From positions 186,001-250,000 of the forward strand of contig NZ_JASISQ010000002.1 in NCBI RefSeq assembly GCF_030063205.1: 64,000 bases of DNA. Reading direction: 5' to 3'. The stretch comes from Arthrobacter antibioticus (GTDB taxonomy: Bacteria > Actinomycetota > Actinomycetes > Actinomycetales > Micrococcaceae). A program made the position numbers and the translations under genes. This document shows, one piece after another, positions 17,503 through 25,825 of the stretch. A model generated the notes under the pieces. It saw only the letters and a list, made by a program, of their open reading frames with translations, did not search any database and was not told the origin of the DNA. The stretch's first letter is position 1. Every line of letters begins with the position of its first letter.

Positions 17503-18120
17503 TTAGGATTCCTTGACGATGATGCTGCCGACCTGTGTGGCCACTGCACGAATTCGGTGGCTGGCTGCTGCGAACTGGTCTGTCAGCATCCTGTACTTGG
17601 TAAAAGTTGTGGGACTGTGAGCGGCAAGCAATTCAGAAACAACGGCGCGGTGAGTGTGGTCAGCCCGCTTGGATAGCCGCAAGACCTCCAGCCAATAGTC
17701 CTCCAGGCTGTCCAAGTCGTTAAGGGACTTCATGGAAGTCAAGGTCAGTTCGCACTGCCGCGCTAAGATCTCAAGCTGGTCGCTGACTCGGGACGGAACA
17801 CGGTCCAGGGTGTACAGCTCCACGATTTCTCCAGCACCTGTGAGGACTTCGGTGGTTTCGTTCAGCAGCCGTCCCAGTGCGTAGAGGTCCTCACGCGGCA
17901 GTGGGTTGATGAAACTTGTGCGCATGGTGGTCAGCAGGGTGGCGAAATTGGCTGAGGAGGCGGCCTCGTGCTGGCGCAAGGATTCTGTGAGGGAGGAAAA
18001 ATTGGACCTCCCGGCCCCAAGGAGTTCGGCCAACGTGTGAGTTCCGGCGAGGACGTGCTCGGCCATGCTTACCAGAGCCTGAAGGCCGGCAGTCTCCTGA
18101 GGGAAAAGTCGAAACTTCAC
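17503..18120 (-). CDS. DUF47 / PhoU-like protein paired with Pit
   Basis: 205 residues, all helical, starting MKFRLFPQETAGLQ. It shows the two three-helix halves of DUF47, with an acidic D/E-rich stretch (ESLRQHEAASSANF, LNDLDSLEDYWLEVL). These proteins resemble PhoU and are thought to modulate the adjacent PiT transporter. Its stop is three bases before the pit TTG, so the two form one operon. The start is GTG 18120 with AAGG seven bases upstream. Confidence 0.85.
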   Translation of the reverse strand: MKFRLFPQETAGLQALVSMAEHVLAGTHTLAELLGAGRSNFSSLTESLRQHEAASSANFATLLTTMRTSFINPLPREDLYALGRLLNETTEVLTGAGEIVELYTLDRVPSRVSDQLEILARQCELTLTSMKSLNDLDSLEDYWLEVLRLSKRADHTHRAVVSELLAAHSPTTFTKYRMLTDQFAAASHRIRAVATQVGSIIVKES

Positions 18121-18175
18121 GATGAGGCCTTTTTGTTAGCGGATCGAACGGAGTGCCCGGTTAGATTCACGGCAT

Positions 18176-18210
18176 AAAAGTGGTGCCGAACCGGGAGCGC
18201 CTCTCGGCAC
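18176..18210 (-). terminator. Probable terminator before the DUF47–pit operon
   Basis: Hairpin GTGCCGA/TCGGCAC (18183–18210) followed on the minus strand by a short TTTT. A second small hairpin GCCGCT-CGT-AGCGGC sits next to it (18214–18228). Both are downstream of the minus-strand gene ending at 18323. Confidence 0.45.
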
Positions 18211-18322
18211 TGGGCCGCTCGTAGCGGCTATAAAATGGAGCCCGGGGGTTCCACGGTTCGACACCGCTTTCAGTCTTCTACGTCCTGCCCCGACTGTCAA
18301 CTGGGGTCTGTGGATCAGTGGA

Positions 18323-18970
18323 TTAGTCCAGTTCGCCTTTACGCCAGGATCTGGCGGCGCCCTCCAAGTCTTCAGCTGTCCGAACCAGCTGGTGAGCCTT
18401 TTTCGTCAGTGTGGCCGAGTGCTCCGGGTGAGCCACTTCACGCTCGCCGGCCATGGTGGCCTGACCTAGCGCGATGACGCGGCAAAATGCGGCTGAACGT
18501 TCCAAGGCAACATCGAAATCGCCGTCAAAGGCGCCAGATAAGATCGCATCAGCCATGACGGTGATCTCTTCAGCACCCGGCGGCTCGGCCACACCGGCGA
18601 CTGCGTTGGAGACCTGCGCGGTGTGCTGCCCTGCTCGGAAGAATACGCTGATGCCTTCTGGATCCTGCAGTGTTGCTGCTCGCAGTGCGTAGAGCCGCCA
18701 CAGGGCGCCGGGGAGGGAACGGGCAGGGCTGGCCGCCCACATCTCCGCGATGGCTTCCAGCCCTTGCTTATCTGCAAGCTTCACTAGCCGTTTGGTGACC
18801 GCGGGGTCATTGCTTGCACGGCCGCTATGGACAAGGGCACGGGCGGCAAGGTGAGCCGCTTCTGAAACGCGTGCCGGGTCGGTGCCGCCTGCGTACTGCT
18901 CAAAGTCAATAGGAGCAAATGGGACAGGCTTATGCGGTCGGGGGGTGTTGCTGGCTGGTCGATCATTCAT
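18323..18970 (-). CDS. Conserved actinobacterial protein of unknown function
   Basis: 215 residues, mostly helical and soluble. The N-terminus is Pro-rich (NTPRPHKPVPFAPIDFEQYAG); the rest is Ala/Leu-rich helices without any catalytic motif I recognise. The ending LEGAARSWRKGELD is strongly charged. No signal peptide or transmembrane segment. The ATG at 18970 has TAGTGT six bases upstream and no Shine-Dalgarno, so it is probably leaderless. It is monocistronic and no function is proposed. Confidence 0.7.
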   Translation of the reverse strand: MNDRPASNTPRPHKPVPFAPIDFEQYAGGTDPARVSEAAHLAARALVHSGRASNDPAVTKRLVKLADKQGLEAIAEMWAASPARSLPGALWRLYALRAATLQDPEGISVFFRAGQHTAQVSNAVAGVAEPPGAEEITVMADAILSGAFDGDFDVALERSAAFCRVIALGQATMAGEREVAHPEHSATLTKKAHQLVRTAEDLEGAARSWRKGELD

Positions 18971-18976
18971 GACACG

Positions 18977-18982
18977 ACACTA
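18977..18982 (-). promoter_or_regulatory. Probable leaderless -10 box
   Basis: Minus-strand TAGTGT, 6 nt before ATG 18970. The identical hexamer and spacing occur at radA. Confidence 0.5.
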
Positions 18983-19193
18983 CCCCTGCTGTCCGGTGTG
19001 GTCGAGAGAGACAAAGCGAGCGCACTCAAATCGTTCGATTTCATCGGTGCAGACACATGCGGCTGGGGTTCTGTGAGTAAAACGGTGGGTAGGATCCGTG
19101 GCGAAATTGCATTCTGGTGGCGGTGGTGCGGTAGTCTAATATGCGTCAACTTTTGCAGAGATGAATTCATCGCTGCGCGGTTGTCATTAGGTC

Positions 19194-19266
19194 GGGCCTT
19201 TAGCTCAGTTGGTAGAGCATCGGACTTTTAATCCGTGGGTCGCGGGTTCGAGCCCCGCAGGGCCCA
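19194..19266 (+). tRNA. tRNA-Lys (anticodon TTT)
   Basis: A 73-nt cloverleaf: acceptor GGGCCTT/AGGGCCC (one G·U), D-arm GCTC/GAGC, anticodon loop CTTTTAA, T-arm GCGGG-TTCGAGC-CCCGC, discriminator A. A full CCA is not encoded (ACC then G). Position 27/43 is a T·T mismatch at the base of the anticodon stem. Confidence 0.96.
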
Positions 19267-19274
19267 CCGACAAT

Positions 19275-19323
19275 GCCGCAGTTCAAAACCATATTTTATG
19301 GTTTTGAACTGCGGCTCTTTTTT
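19275..19323 (+). terminator. Terminator after tRNA-Lys
   Basis: A near-perfect 19-bp stem from GCCGCAGTTCAAAACCATA to its complement around a TTT loop, ending TCTTTTTT. Confidence 0.92.
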
Positions 19324-19407
19324 AAGTTCTTTTGAGGAGCCCTTGGCAGGCCACAGGACGGCAGGGGAAGGCACTGCTGGGCGCTGATGAGGTGGCAAGA
19401 TAGTTCT

Positions 19408-20241
19408 ATGACCAAACATGCCCCCGCACTTGCCCTGACCATCGCCGGCTCCGAAGCAACCGGCGGTGCCGGAGCCCAGGCCGATCTTAAAACGTTCCAA
19501 GAACTGGGTGTATTTGGCATTGTTAATCTCACCTGCATTGTTTCCTTTGACCCTAAGGACAATTGGAACCACCGCTTTGTGCCGGTTGACCAGCAGGTTA
19601 TTGCCGACCAGTTAGAGGCAACGCTGGCGGCCTATGGTGCCGGCTCCGGGGCGCCTGCACTGCTTCAGACGGTGAAGATAGGTATGTTGGGCAGCCCCGC
19701 CACTATCAGCACGGTTGAAACTGCGCTTAAAGCTGCGTCTTTCAAGAATGTTGTCCTTGACCCGGTTCTGATTTGCAAGGGCCAGGAGCCCGGGCATGCC
19801 CTTGACACCGATCAGGCCCTGAAAAATCAGATCCTGCCGCTGGCAACCTTCGTCACACCTAACCATTTTGAGGCGGAATCGCTGTCCGGTCTGAAGATTA
19901 ACAACGTTCAGGATCTAAAGGATGCGGCCCGGAAGATCCATGAGATCAGTGGAGCAGCGGTGCTCGCCAAGGGTGGGGTGCGGCTGGAAGGTGCTGACGC
20001 CGTCGACGTCTTCTTTGATGGTGAAACTCTGGAAGTCCTCTCTGCCCCGAAGGTTGGCAACGTAGCCGTATCCGGTGCCGGTTGCTCACTGGCCGCCGCT
20101 GTGAGTGCTGAATTGGCCAAGGGTGCTACACCTTTGGAGGCTGCGCGCACGGCCAAGGCGTTTGTTACAGAAGGTATCAAGAACCGGGTTGTATCCGGCG
20201 CTCCGTTCACTGCTTTGTGGCAGGGTGGCGCCGGAGCGTAG
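19408..20241 (+). CDS. pdxK: Pyridoxine/HMP kinase, ThiD-like PdxK type
   Basis: 277 residues of the ribokinase superfamily. [27 protein letters not shown] resembles Bacillus PdxK, as does [16 protein letters not shown]: that NWNH segment marks the pyridoxal-kinase branch of ThiD-like proteins. Further motifs are [22 protein letters not shown] and the anion-hole [12 protein letters not shown], where G-A-G-C carries the catalytic region. It phosphorylates pyridoxine/pyridoxal and perhaps hydroxymethylpyrimidine. ATG 19408 is favoured by homology over 19387. No thiamine genes are adjacent. Confidence 0.85.
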   Translation: MTKHAPALALTIAGSEATGGAGAQADLKTFQELGVFGIVNLTCIVSFDPKDNWNHRFVPVDQQVIADQLEATLAAYGAGSGAPALLQTVKIGMLGSPATISTVETALKAASFKNVVLDPVLICKGQEPGHALDTDQALKNQILPLATFVTPNHFEAESLSGLKINNVQDLKDAARKIHEISGAAVLAKGGVRLEGADAVDVFFDGETLEVLSAPKVGNVAVSGAGCSLAAAVSAELAKGATPLEAARTAKAFVTEGIKNRVVSGAPFTALWQGGAGA

Positions 20242-20295
20242 GGACATCAGCAAAGGGTTGTTGCCAGTACCTGCTCAGTGTGCCAAGCTCACTTT

Positions 20296-20631
20296 ATGAG
20301 TGTGAATGCAGCCCCAGATTCTGACCCCTTTGATGCAACGGTGCGGATGACCCGCAATGATTCTTTGCATCAGTATGAACTTTTTGCGGCCAACGATTTA
20401 GCCGTGGTCATCACCTTCGAGGATTTACCAGGGCACGTAGATCTCACCCATACGGTGGCCCAAACGGGCTTCGAAGGCCGGGGTCTGGCCAAAGTGCTGG
20501 TCCGGTACGCGCTCGATGACGTAGTGGCTTCGGGGAAGAGAATCATTGTGCACTGCTCGTATGTGGCTCACTTCATCCAAAAGCATCCCGATCTCTACAC
20601 GCAGTACACCGACCTTCCCCAGGAGGCATAA
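20296..20631 (+). CDS. Small GNAT-like acetyltransferase (YjdJ/COG2388 type)
   Basis: 111 residues. A reduced GNAT fold with the acetyl-CoA loop GFEGRGLAKVLVRYALDD and the C-terminal CSYVAHFIQKHPDLYTQY, which is typical of the YjdJ-like family of very small N-acetyltransferases. The substrate is unknown. The next gene starts directly after its stop, so the two are probably co-translated. Confidence 0.8.
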   Translation: MSVNAAPDSDPFDATVRMTRNDSLHQYELFAANDLAVVITFEDLPGHVDLTHTVAQTGFEGRGLAKVLVRYALDDVVASGKRIIVHCSYVAHFIQKHPDLYTQYTDLPQEA

Positions 20632-21393
20632 GTGAACCGGCCAACCGCGCTCATTACAGGTGCCACCTCGGGCTTGGGTGCCGAGTTTGCCCAACAGCTT
20701 GGCCGTGCCCAGCACGATTTAGTGCTGGTTGCCAGGGATGTGCCGCGCCTTGAAGCGAAGGCTGTACGGCTGCGAAATGACTTTGGCGTTCACGTGGAGG
20801 TTTTGCCAGCGGATTTAGTGACGGACGACGGCGTTGCCTCCGTTAGAGCCCGGCTGGCGGACCCTGCCCGGCCCGTCTCGGTGCTCGTGAACAATGCAGG
20901 CTTCAGTTTACTTAAACCATTTGAAGTCAACAGCATCCAGGATGAGATCGCGCACCTACGCATTCTGGCCCAAACTCCCATGGAGCTGATGCATGCTGTG
21001 CTCCCCGGGATGTTGGAACGCGGCAACGGGAGAATTATCAATGTTTCCAGCATTGCGGGGTTCATCCCCAGAGGCAGCTACGGTGCAGCGAAAGCTTGGG
21101 TAATCAACTTTAGCCGCTTCGCGAACCTGAGATACGGTGCCCAGGGCGTAAAAGTGAGCGCCGTGTGCCCCGGATTTGTGCACACCGAATTCCACCAACG
21201 CATGGGTGCCAACATGGGCGGGGTTCGTTCCTGGATGTGGCTCAACGCGGATCAAGTGGTGCGTGAAGGGCTCATTGACAATGCAGCCGGCAAAGCAGTG
21301 TCAATCCCGTCAAGGCGTTATGCAACGCTGATGGGCTTGGCCAAACTGCTTCCTGACAAAGCTCTAGCGGCCGCGGGAAACCGCGGCCGCTAG
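20632..21393 (+). CDS. Short-chain dehydrogenase/reductase
   Basis: 253 residues. Rossmann NAD(P) motif TGATSGLG (9–16), VNNAGF around 86–91, and catalytic Ser139/140, Tyr150 and Lys154 (YGAAK), then CPGFVHTEFH. The loop between Ser and Tyr is slightly short. This fits the classical SDR subgroup with DltE/YqjQ-like members; the substrate cannot be told. The start is GTG, immediately after the GNAT stop. The stop codon lies inside a 13-bp perfect inverted repeat. Confidence 0.88.
   Translation: MNRPTALITGATSGLGAEFAQQLGRAQHDLVLVARDVPRLEAKAVRLRNDFGVHVEVLPADLVTDDGVASVRARLADPARPVSVLVNNAGFSLLKPFEVNSIQDEIAHLRILAQTPMELMHAVLPGMLERGNGRIINVSSIAGFIPRGSYGAAKAWVINFSRFANLRYGAQGVKVSAVCPGFVHTEFHQRMGANMGGVRSWMWLNADQVVREGLIDNAAGKAVSIPSRRYATLMGLAKLLPDKALAAAGNRGR
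21364..21393. terminator. Perfect GC-rich hairpin across the SDR stop codon
   Basis: Arms CTAGCGGCCGCGG and CCGCGGCCGCTAG (13 bp, perfect) enclose a GAAA tetraloop. It lies between convergent SDR and MFS genes, and the last triplet is the TAG stop. There is no T-tract, so it may be a 3'-end stabiliser or a factor-assisted terminator. Confidence 0.6.
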
Positions 21394-21425
21394 TGCCAGG
21401 CTCAGCCGGCGTTGTTGGCTTTTGT

Positions 21426-23033
21426 TCAGTTCTCGGAGTTCTCCGGGCGGCCCACGGTGATCGGGATGCCTGTGCCAGGAGTTGGCGGCTCGTAGGTTTC
21501 ATCGAAAGGCAAGTAGTCCATATCCAACAATGGATTTTCATCCTGCGTCTCAACCAGCTCACGTGCTTCTGCTTCCGAAGCCACGCTGGGCATGGAGCCA
21601 GGTAGCGGCTTTTGTGAGGATTCACGCAGGAAGTAAATGCCGATGGCACCAACTGTTGATGTCAACATCAAATAGTAGGCAGGCATCATGTCGTTGCCGG
21701 TAAGTGTGATCAGACCCTTCATGACGAAGGGTGCTGTGCCACCGAAAATTGCAACGGCAAAGTTGTATGAGATGCCCATGCCACCGTAGCGGCTTGAGGT
21801 CGGAAACAGTGCCGGCAGCGAGGACGCCAGGTTGGAGACGTAGAACGTTACAGGGAAGGCGATGAGCGCCAAACCGAGCAAAGTGGACCAGATATGCCCC
21901 AGGCTGATGAACATGAAGGCTGGGGTTGCCAGCACCACTGTGCTCAGCGCACCAATCCACAGCACGGGACGGCGTCCGATTCTATCGGAGAGACGTCCGG
22001 CCAGGGGTATGCACAGAGCCATCGCCACCAAGATGGGGATGGTGAGTATGGTTCCGTGGACGGGGTCGTAGCCCTTTGATTCGGTCAGGTAGGTCGGCAT
22101 GTAGGACGTGAGAGCGTAACCCGCTGTGTTGGCTGCGGCCACCAGGATCATCGCCAGCAGGACCTGGCGCCAATACACCTTGACCAGTTGGACGGGGCCG
22201 TTTGAGGTGTTCTCGTCGCCAGCGGCGGCAGACTTTGACTTCTCCTCGTTGGCGTCAAGAGTTGCCTGGAACTGGGGGGATTCCTCGATTTTGAGGCGGA
22301 AGTAGATGGCAATCAGGCCCAACGGACCGGCGATCAAGAATGGGACGCGCCAGCCCCACGCCTCCATGGCTTCCTGGCCAAGAGTTAGCTGCATCACCGA
22401 GACCAGCGAGGCGCCAATTGCAAAGCCCATGTAGCTGCCGAGGTCCAAGATGCTGGCAAAGTAGCCGCGGCGCTTATCTGGGGCGTATTCGCTGACGAAC
22501 GTTGTAGCGCCTGCGTACTCGCCGCCTGTTGAAAAGCCTTGGACGAGCTTAACCACGACCAGAAGCACTGCAGCCCAGATTCCGATCTGTGCATAGCCTG
22601 GCAGAAGACCAACGGCGAATGTGGAGGCAGCCATGACTATCAGCGTCAGGGCCAGTACCTTTTGGCGCCCAACTTTGTCACCGAGCCAACCAAAGACCAC
22701 GCCACCCAGAGGGCGCGCTATGAACGTGGCAGCAAAGGTACCAAGTAAGAAGAGCGTCTGAACGTCCGGGTCTGCATCTGGGAGGAAGACTGGACCCATG
22801 GTGGCGATCAAGTAGCCGAACACACCGACGTCGTACCATTCCATGGTGTTTCCAACAACGGTGCCACCCAGTGCCTTTTTGAGCATGGGGCCATCAACAA
22901 TATTTACATCGTCAACACCGAGTCTGCGCTTTTTAAGTTTAGGCATCCGGGGTTTCTTACCCCGGGGCTGCGCTCGGGTCGGGGTGTCTTTTGTACCCGT
23001 TTCCGGTTGAGCCAAGCTTGGATCTTTGGGCAT
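21426..23033 (-). CDS. MFS transporter of the metabolite:H+ symporter (ProP-like) family
   Basis: 535 residues, 12 transmembrane helices. MHS-family markers: GNTMEWYDVGVFGYLI in TM1, RPLGGVVFGWLGDKVGRQKVL (motif A) and VKLVQGFSTGGEYAGATTFVSEYAP. The charged N-terminal extension of about 50 residues (KKPRMPKLKKRRLG) and the acidic, Pro-rich C-tail (about 470–535) are cytoplasmic. Family substrates include proline, betaine, citrate and other organic acids; the substrate here is not certain. It stands alone, downstream of the ptsI terminator. Confidence 0.88.
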   Translation of the reverse strand: MPKDPSLAQPETGTKDTPTRAQPRGKKPRMPKLKKRRLGVDDVNIVDGPMLKKALGGTVVGNTMEWYDVGVFGYLIATMGPVFLPDADPDVQTLFLLGTFAATFIARPLGGVVFGWLGDKVGRQKVLALTLIVMAASTFAVGLLPGYAQIGIWAAVLLVVVKLVQGFSTGGEYAGATTFVSEYAPDKRRGYFASILDLGSYMGFAIGASLVSVMQLTLGQEAMEAWGWRVPFLIAGPLGLIAIYFRLKIEESPQFQATLDANEEKSKSAAAGDENTSNGPVQLVKVYWRQVLLAMILVAAANTAGYALTSYMPTYLTESKGYDPVHGTILTIPILVAMALCIPLAGRLSDRIGRRPVLWIGALSTVVLATPAFMFISLGHIWSTLLGLALIAFPVTFYVSNLASSLPALFPTSSRYGGMGISYNFAVAIFGGTAPFVMKGLITLTGNDMMPAYYLMLTSTVGAIGIYFLRESSQKPLPGSMPSVASEAEARELVETQDENPLLDMDYLPFDETYEPPTPGTGIPITVGRPENSEN

Positions 23034-23152
23034 TTGTTCATTCCCTTAAGGAGGTCATTTGCTTGCGACTTACTACAACATCGCTACGGGCAGACCACAA
23101 ATTCTAGCAGATGGGACATTGTGGACCTTTAGATCAGACAATGTCAACCGTG

Positions 23153-23200
23153 AAAATACCGGTGGAGAATACCTCTGACAGCCCTCTCCACCGGTATTTT
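23153..23200 (-). terminator. Strong terminator downstream of ptsI
   Basis: Perfect 16-bp arms AAAATACCGGTGGAGA/TCTCCACCGGTATTTT with a 16-nt loop. The A-run on the plus strand gives the U-tract on the minus strand. It separates ptsI from the MFS gene. Confidence 0.9.
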
Positions 23201-23220
23201 TCAACGTCCGGGCGTTTACC

Positions 23221-24939
23221 TCAGAGGCCTAGTTCTTTTAGGGCAGGAAGTGCATCGCGGACGAGGTCGCGAGCCTCGGTTGCCGATGACGCAGCAACTG
23301 CCTTATGGGCGAGTTGGCGGGCCTGTGCCAACGTGACTGTGCGCAGAACTGCGGCGACGGCCGGAAGCGCTCGCGCAGTCATCGACAGTGAAGAAACACC
23401 CAGGCCCGCAAGGACCACGGCGAGGACAGGGTCAGCTGCCGACTCACCGCACACGCCCACCGGCTTAGGTAGTGAGTCTTCAACCGCCAGGGAAGCTGAA
23501 TGTTTCGCCTGGGAAATGGCGCCTTCTACAGTTGCTTGGATCAAAGCTAGGACGGCAGGCTGCCAGGGATCGTTCAACGCGGCTAGTGGGCCAAGCTGCC
23601 TGTCGGCTGCCATGGTGTACTGCGTGAGATCGTTGGTGCCCAAGCTGGCAAATTCCACTCGGTCAAGAATATGCCGTGAGGTCAGTGCCGCGGAGGGAAC
23701 CTCAACCATGACCCCTGGAATTTGCAGCCCGGCCTCCGCGCATTGGGCAGCAAAATCTGCGGCCTCGGCCGGTGTTGAAATCATGGGAGCCATGACCCAG
23801 ACCACGGCTTCACTCTGAGCTGCCGCGTCTGCAATGGCGCCAAGCTGCCGGAGGAGAACCCCGGGGGTGGTGGTCTCAGTACGGTACCCGCGAACACCCA
23901 GTGCGGGGTTTGGCTCTGTGGAATCAGTCAGGAACGGTAGCGGTTTATCCGCGCCCGCATCCAAAGTCCGTACAACAACTTTTTGTCCGGGGAACGCGTC
24001 AAAAACTCCCTTATAGGCGGCCACTTGATCGTCATGGCTGGGCTCGGTGCTATTGCCAAGAAAACAGAATTCCGTGCGCAGCAGACCAACACCTTGGGCC
24101 TTAGCTTCTGCGGCTTCCTGTGCATCCTTAGCGCCACCAACATTTGCAAGAAGAGGCAGCAATGTGCCACAGCCAAGCTGTCCGTTCCCGTCGAAGACGC
24201 TGAGCAGGGCGGCTTTCTCCTGCCAGAGAGCCACGGCTGACCGTTCATTTTCGCCAGGCTCGGTGCTCACCACTCCGGTTGAACCGTCAACGAATATTAG
24301 CGAATCCTCAACGAGTTCATAGGCACCTGCGGCAGCAACAACGGCCGGCAGGCCCAGCGCGCGGGCAATGATGGCTGTGTGTGACTGCGGACCACCGCCG
24401 GCGGTAACCAAGGCGATGACCTTTTCCGGGTCAAGTGTTGCTGTGTCTGCCGGGGCCAGATCTTCTGCCACCAAAATGAACGGTTCAGGGAAGTCTGGAA
24501 TCTCCGGCACCTGAACCCCGCGCAATACGGCAATAATGCGCAACTTTACGTCGTGGACGTCGTGTGAACGTTCAGCCATCATGCCGCCAAGGTCATGCAG
24601 CATTTGTGCCACCGACTCGCCAGCTTCCCAAATGGCCCTTTCGGCAGAACTTCCGGCGTTGATGAGCTTGATAGCTGCTTTGATCAACATAGGATCGGTG
24701 GCCATGAGCGCGGTGGCTTCGAGCACGTCCTTGCCAGCACCGGTTGCACGGCTGGCGCGGTCCTGGAGCTGAGCTTTCACTGTTGCCCCAGCGTCCTTGA
24801 GGTTTGCCGCAGCAGCCTCGGGCGTCGTCGAACTTTCCAACTGTTCACCTGCGGGCGGCTCTGCCAGGGCCGGTGGCATGTGCCGGACGGGGCCAATGAC
24901 GCGGCCGCGGAAGACGCCAACTCCAACAAAATTTTGCAT
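23221..24939 (-). CDS. ptsI: PTS Enzyme I (phosphoenolpyruvate-protein phosphotransferase)
   Basis: 572 residues. The phosphorylated His187 is in GGGPQSHTAIIARALGLPAV. The C-terminal PEP-binding barrel shows GVGLLRTEFCFL, RTLDAGADKPLPFL, NPALGVRGYR, MVEVPSAAL and SLGTNDLTQYTMAADR. The catalytic cysteine is in VGVCGESAAD, where most enzymes read GEMAGD. Enzyme I starts the phosphoryl chain to HPr and so to sugar permeases and DhaM. GGAG lies just before the ATG. No ptsH is visible beside it; HPr could come from elsewhere, and DhaM has its own HPr domain. Confidence 0.95.
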   Translation of the reverse strand: MQNFVGVGVFRGRVIGPVRHMPPALAEPPAGEQLESSTTPEAAAANLKDAGATVKAQLQDRASRATGAGKDVLEATALMATDPMLIKAAIKLINAGSSAERAIWEAGESVAQMLHDLGGMMAERSHDVHDVKLRIIAVLRGVQVPEIPDFPEPFILVAEDLAPADTATLDPEKVIALVTAGGGPQSHTAIIARALGLPAVVAAAGAYELVEDSLIFVDGSTGVVSTEPGENERSAVALWQEKAALLSVFDGNGQLGCGTLLPLLANVGGAKDAQEAAEAKAQGVGLLRTEFCFLGNSTEPSHDDQVAAYKGVFDAFPGQKVVVRTLDAGADKPLPFLTDSTEPNPALGVRGYRTETTTPGVLLRQLGAIADAAAQSEAVVWVMAPMISTPAEAADFAAQCAEAGLQIPGVMVEVPSAALTSRHILDRVEFASLGTNDLTQYTMAADRQLGPLAALNDPWQPAVLALIQATVEGAISQAKHSASLAVEDSLPKPVGVCGESAADPVLAVVLAGLGVSSLSMTARALPAVAAVLRTVTLAQARQLAHKAVAASSATEARDLVRDALPALKELGL

Positions 24940-25054
24940 AGGTGCTCCTTCGAACTCAATTTCAGGACCTGGCTGGTCTCGCTTGCAAGCTGCGCTGATG
25001 CAAGCGTATCAACGCATTTCTTATGGTCTCCCCGGCAAGGAGACGTGTCTGCTC

Positions 25055-25060
25055 TAGGCT
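25055..25060 (+). promoter_or_regulatory. Probable leaderless -10 box of the esterase gene
   Basis: TAGGCT with a 7-nt spacer to ATG 25068; no Shine-Dalgarno is visible. Confidence 0.45.
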
Positions 25061-25067
25061 TGGCCGT

Positions 25068-25709
25068 ATGGATACCGTTTTATTCTCGCGGACGGAAGAC
25101 GCACGTGAGGGCACACCGCTTTTATTGTTGCTGCACGGGTATGGCTCGGATGAAAATCGAATGGCGGCGCTCTTTAATTGCATGCCAAAAGGGTTCACGT
25201 GCGCGGCCCCGCGGGCACCGAGGGAGATCGCAGGGGATCGCGGCTGGTTCCTGCTGGATTATTTTCTGACAAACGACTTTGCCGAGGTGGTTGGTGCCGC
25301 ATCGAGCGTTCTTGGCTGGTTAGACACCCTCATGAAAAAATATAAGTTCAGTTCTGTCTCGGTTCTTGGTTTCTCACAGGGTATGGCCATGGCCACCACT
25401 TTGATGCGGCTGCGCCCGGAGATGTTCACTGCCGGCGTTGGGCTCTCAGGCTTTGTACTGGAGAATGAACTGCTCGCTGCCATGGAACCATTGGCGGTAA
25501 AGATACCCTTTTTCTGGGCCCGGGATCCAGAGGATCTTGTGATTAACCCGGATGCCACGGAATTCAGCGCTCAATGGCTTGCCGCTAACACTGAGCTGAC
25601 GAAGGCTCGCTACGCAGGCATTGGCCACGGTATGGGCGCCGAGGAGCTAAGTGATGTATCCGCTTTTCTCACTGGCCACGTGTCTGGTTCTTTTGTGCCA
25701 GGTGTCTAG
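25068..25709 (+). CDS. Alpha/beta hydrolase, phospholipase/carboxylesterase (YpfH-like)
   Basis: 213 residues with a complete α/β-hydrolase core. Oxyanion region LLLLLHGYGSDEN, nucleophile Ser103 in GFSQG, acid probably Asp153 or Asp156 (ARDPEDLVI), His187 in GIGHGMGAEEL. This fits the carboxylesterase type 2/phospholipase group. No signal peptide, so cytoplasmic. It is divergent from ptsI. The start at 25068 is chosen by homology and the upstream TANNNT box over 25023. Confidence 0.85.
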   Translation: MDTVLFSRTEDAREGTPLLLLLHGYGSDENRMAALFNCMPKGFTCAAPRAPREIAGDRGWFLLDYFLTNDFAEVVGAASSVLGWLDTLMKKYKFSSVSVLGFSQGMAMATTLMRLRPEMFTAGVGLSGFVLENELLAAMEPLAVKIPFFWARDPEDLVINPDATEFSAQWLAANTELTKARYAGIGHGMGAEELSDVSAFLTGHVSGSFVPGV

Positions 25710-25825
25710 GGCACAATTCAGCCCGAACCGCTGGGTCCACTGAAGCCGCTTAGTTCTCCTACAGTGAACTCCAGGTTTCTGGCACAGTTGCCGGTTACCC
25801 TATTAAACACAGAAGGGGAGGGGAA

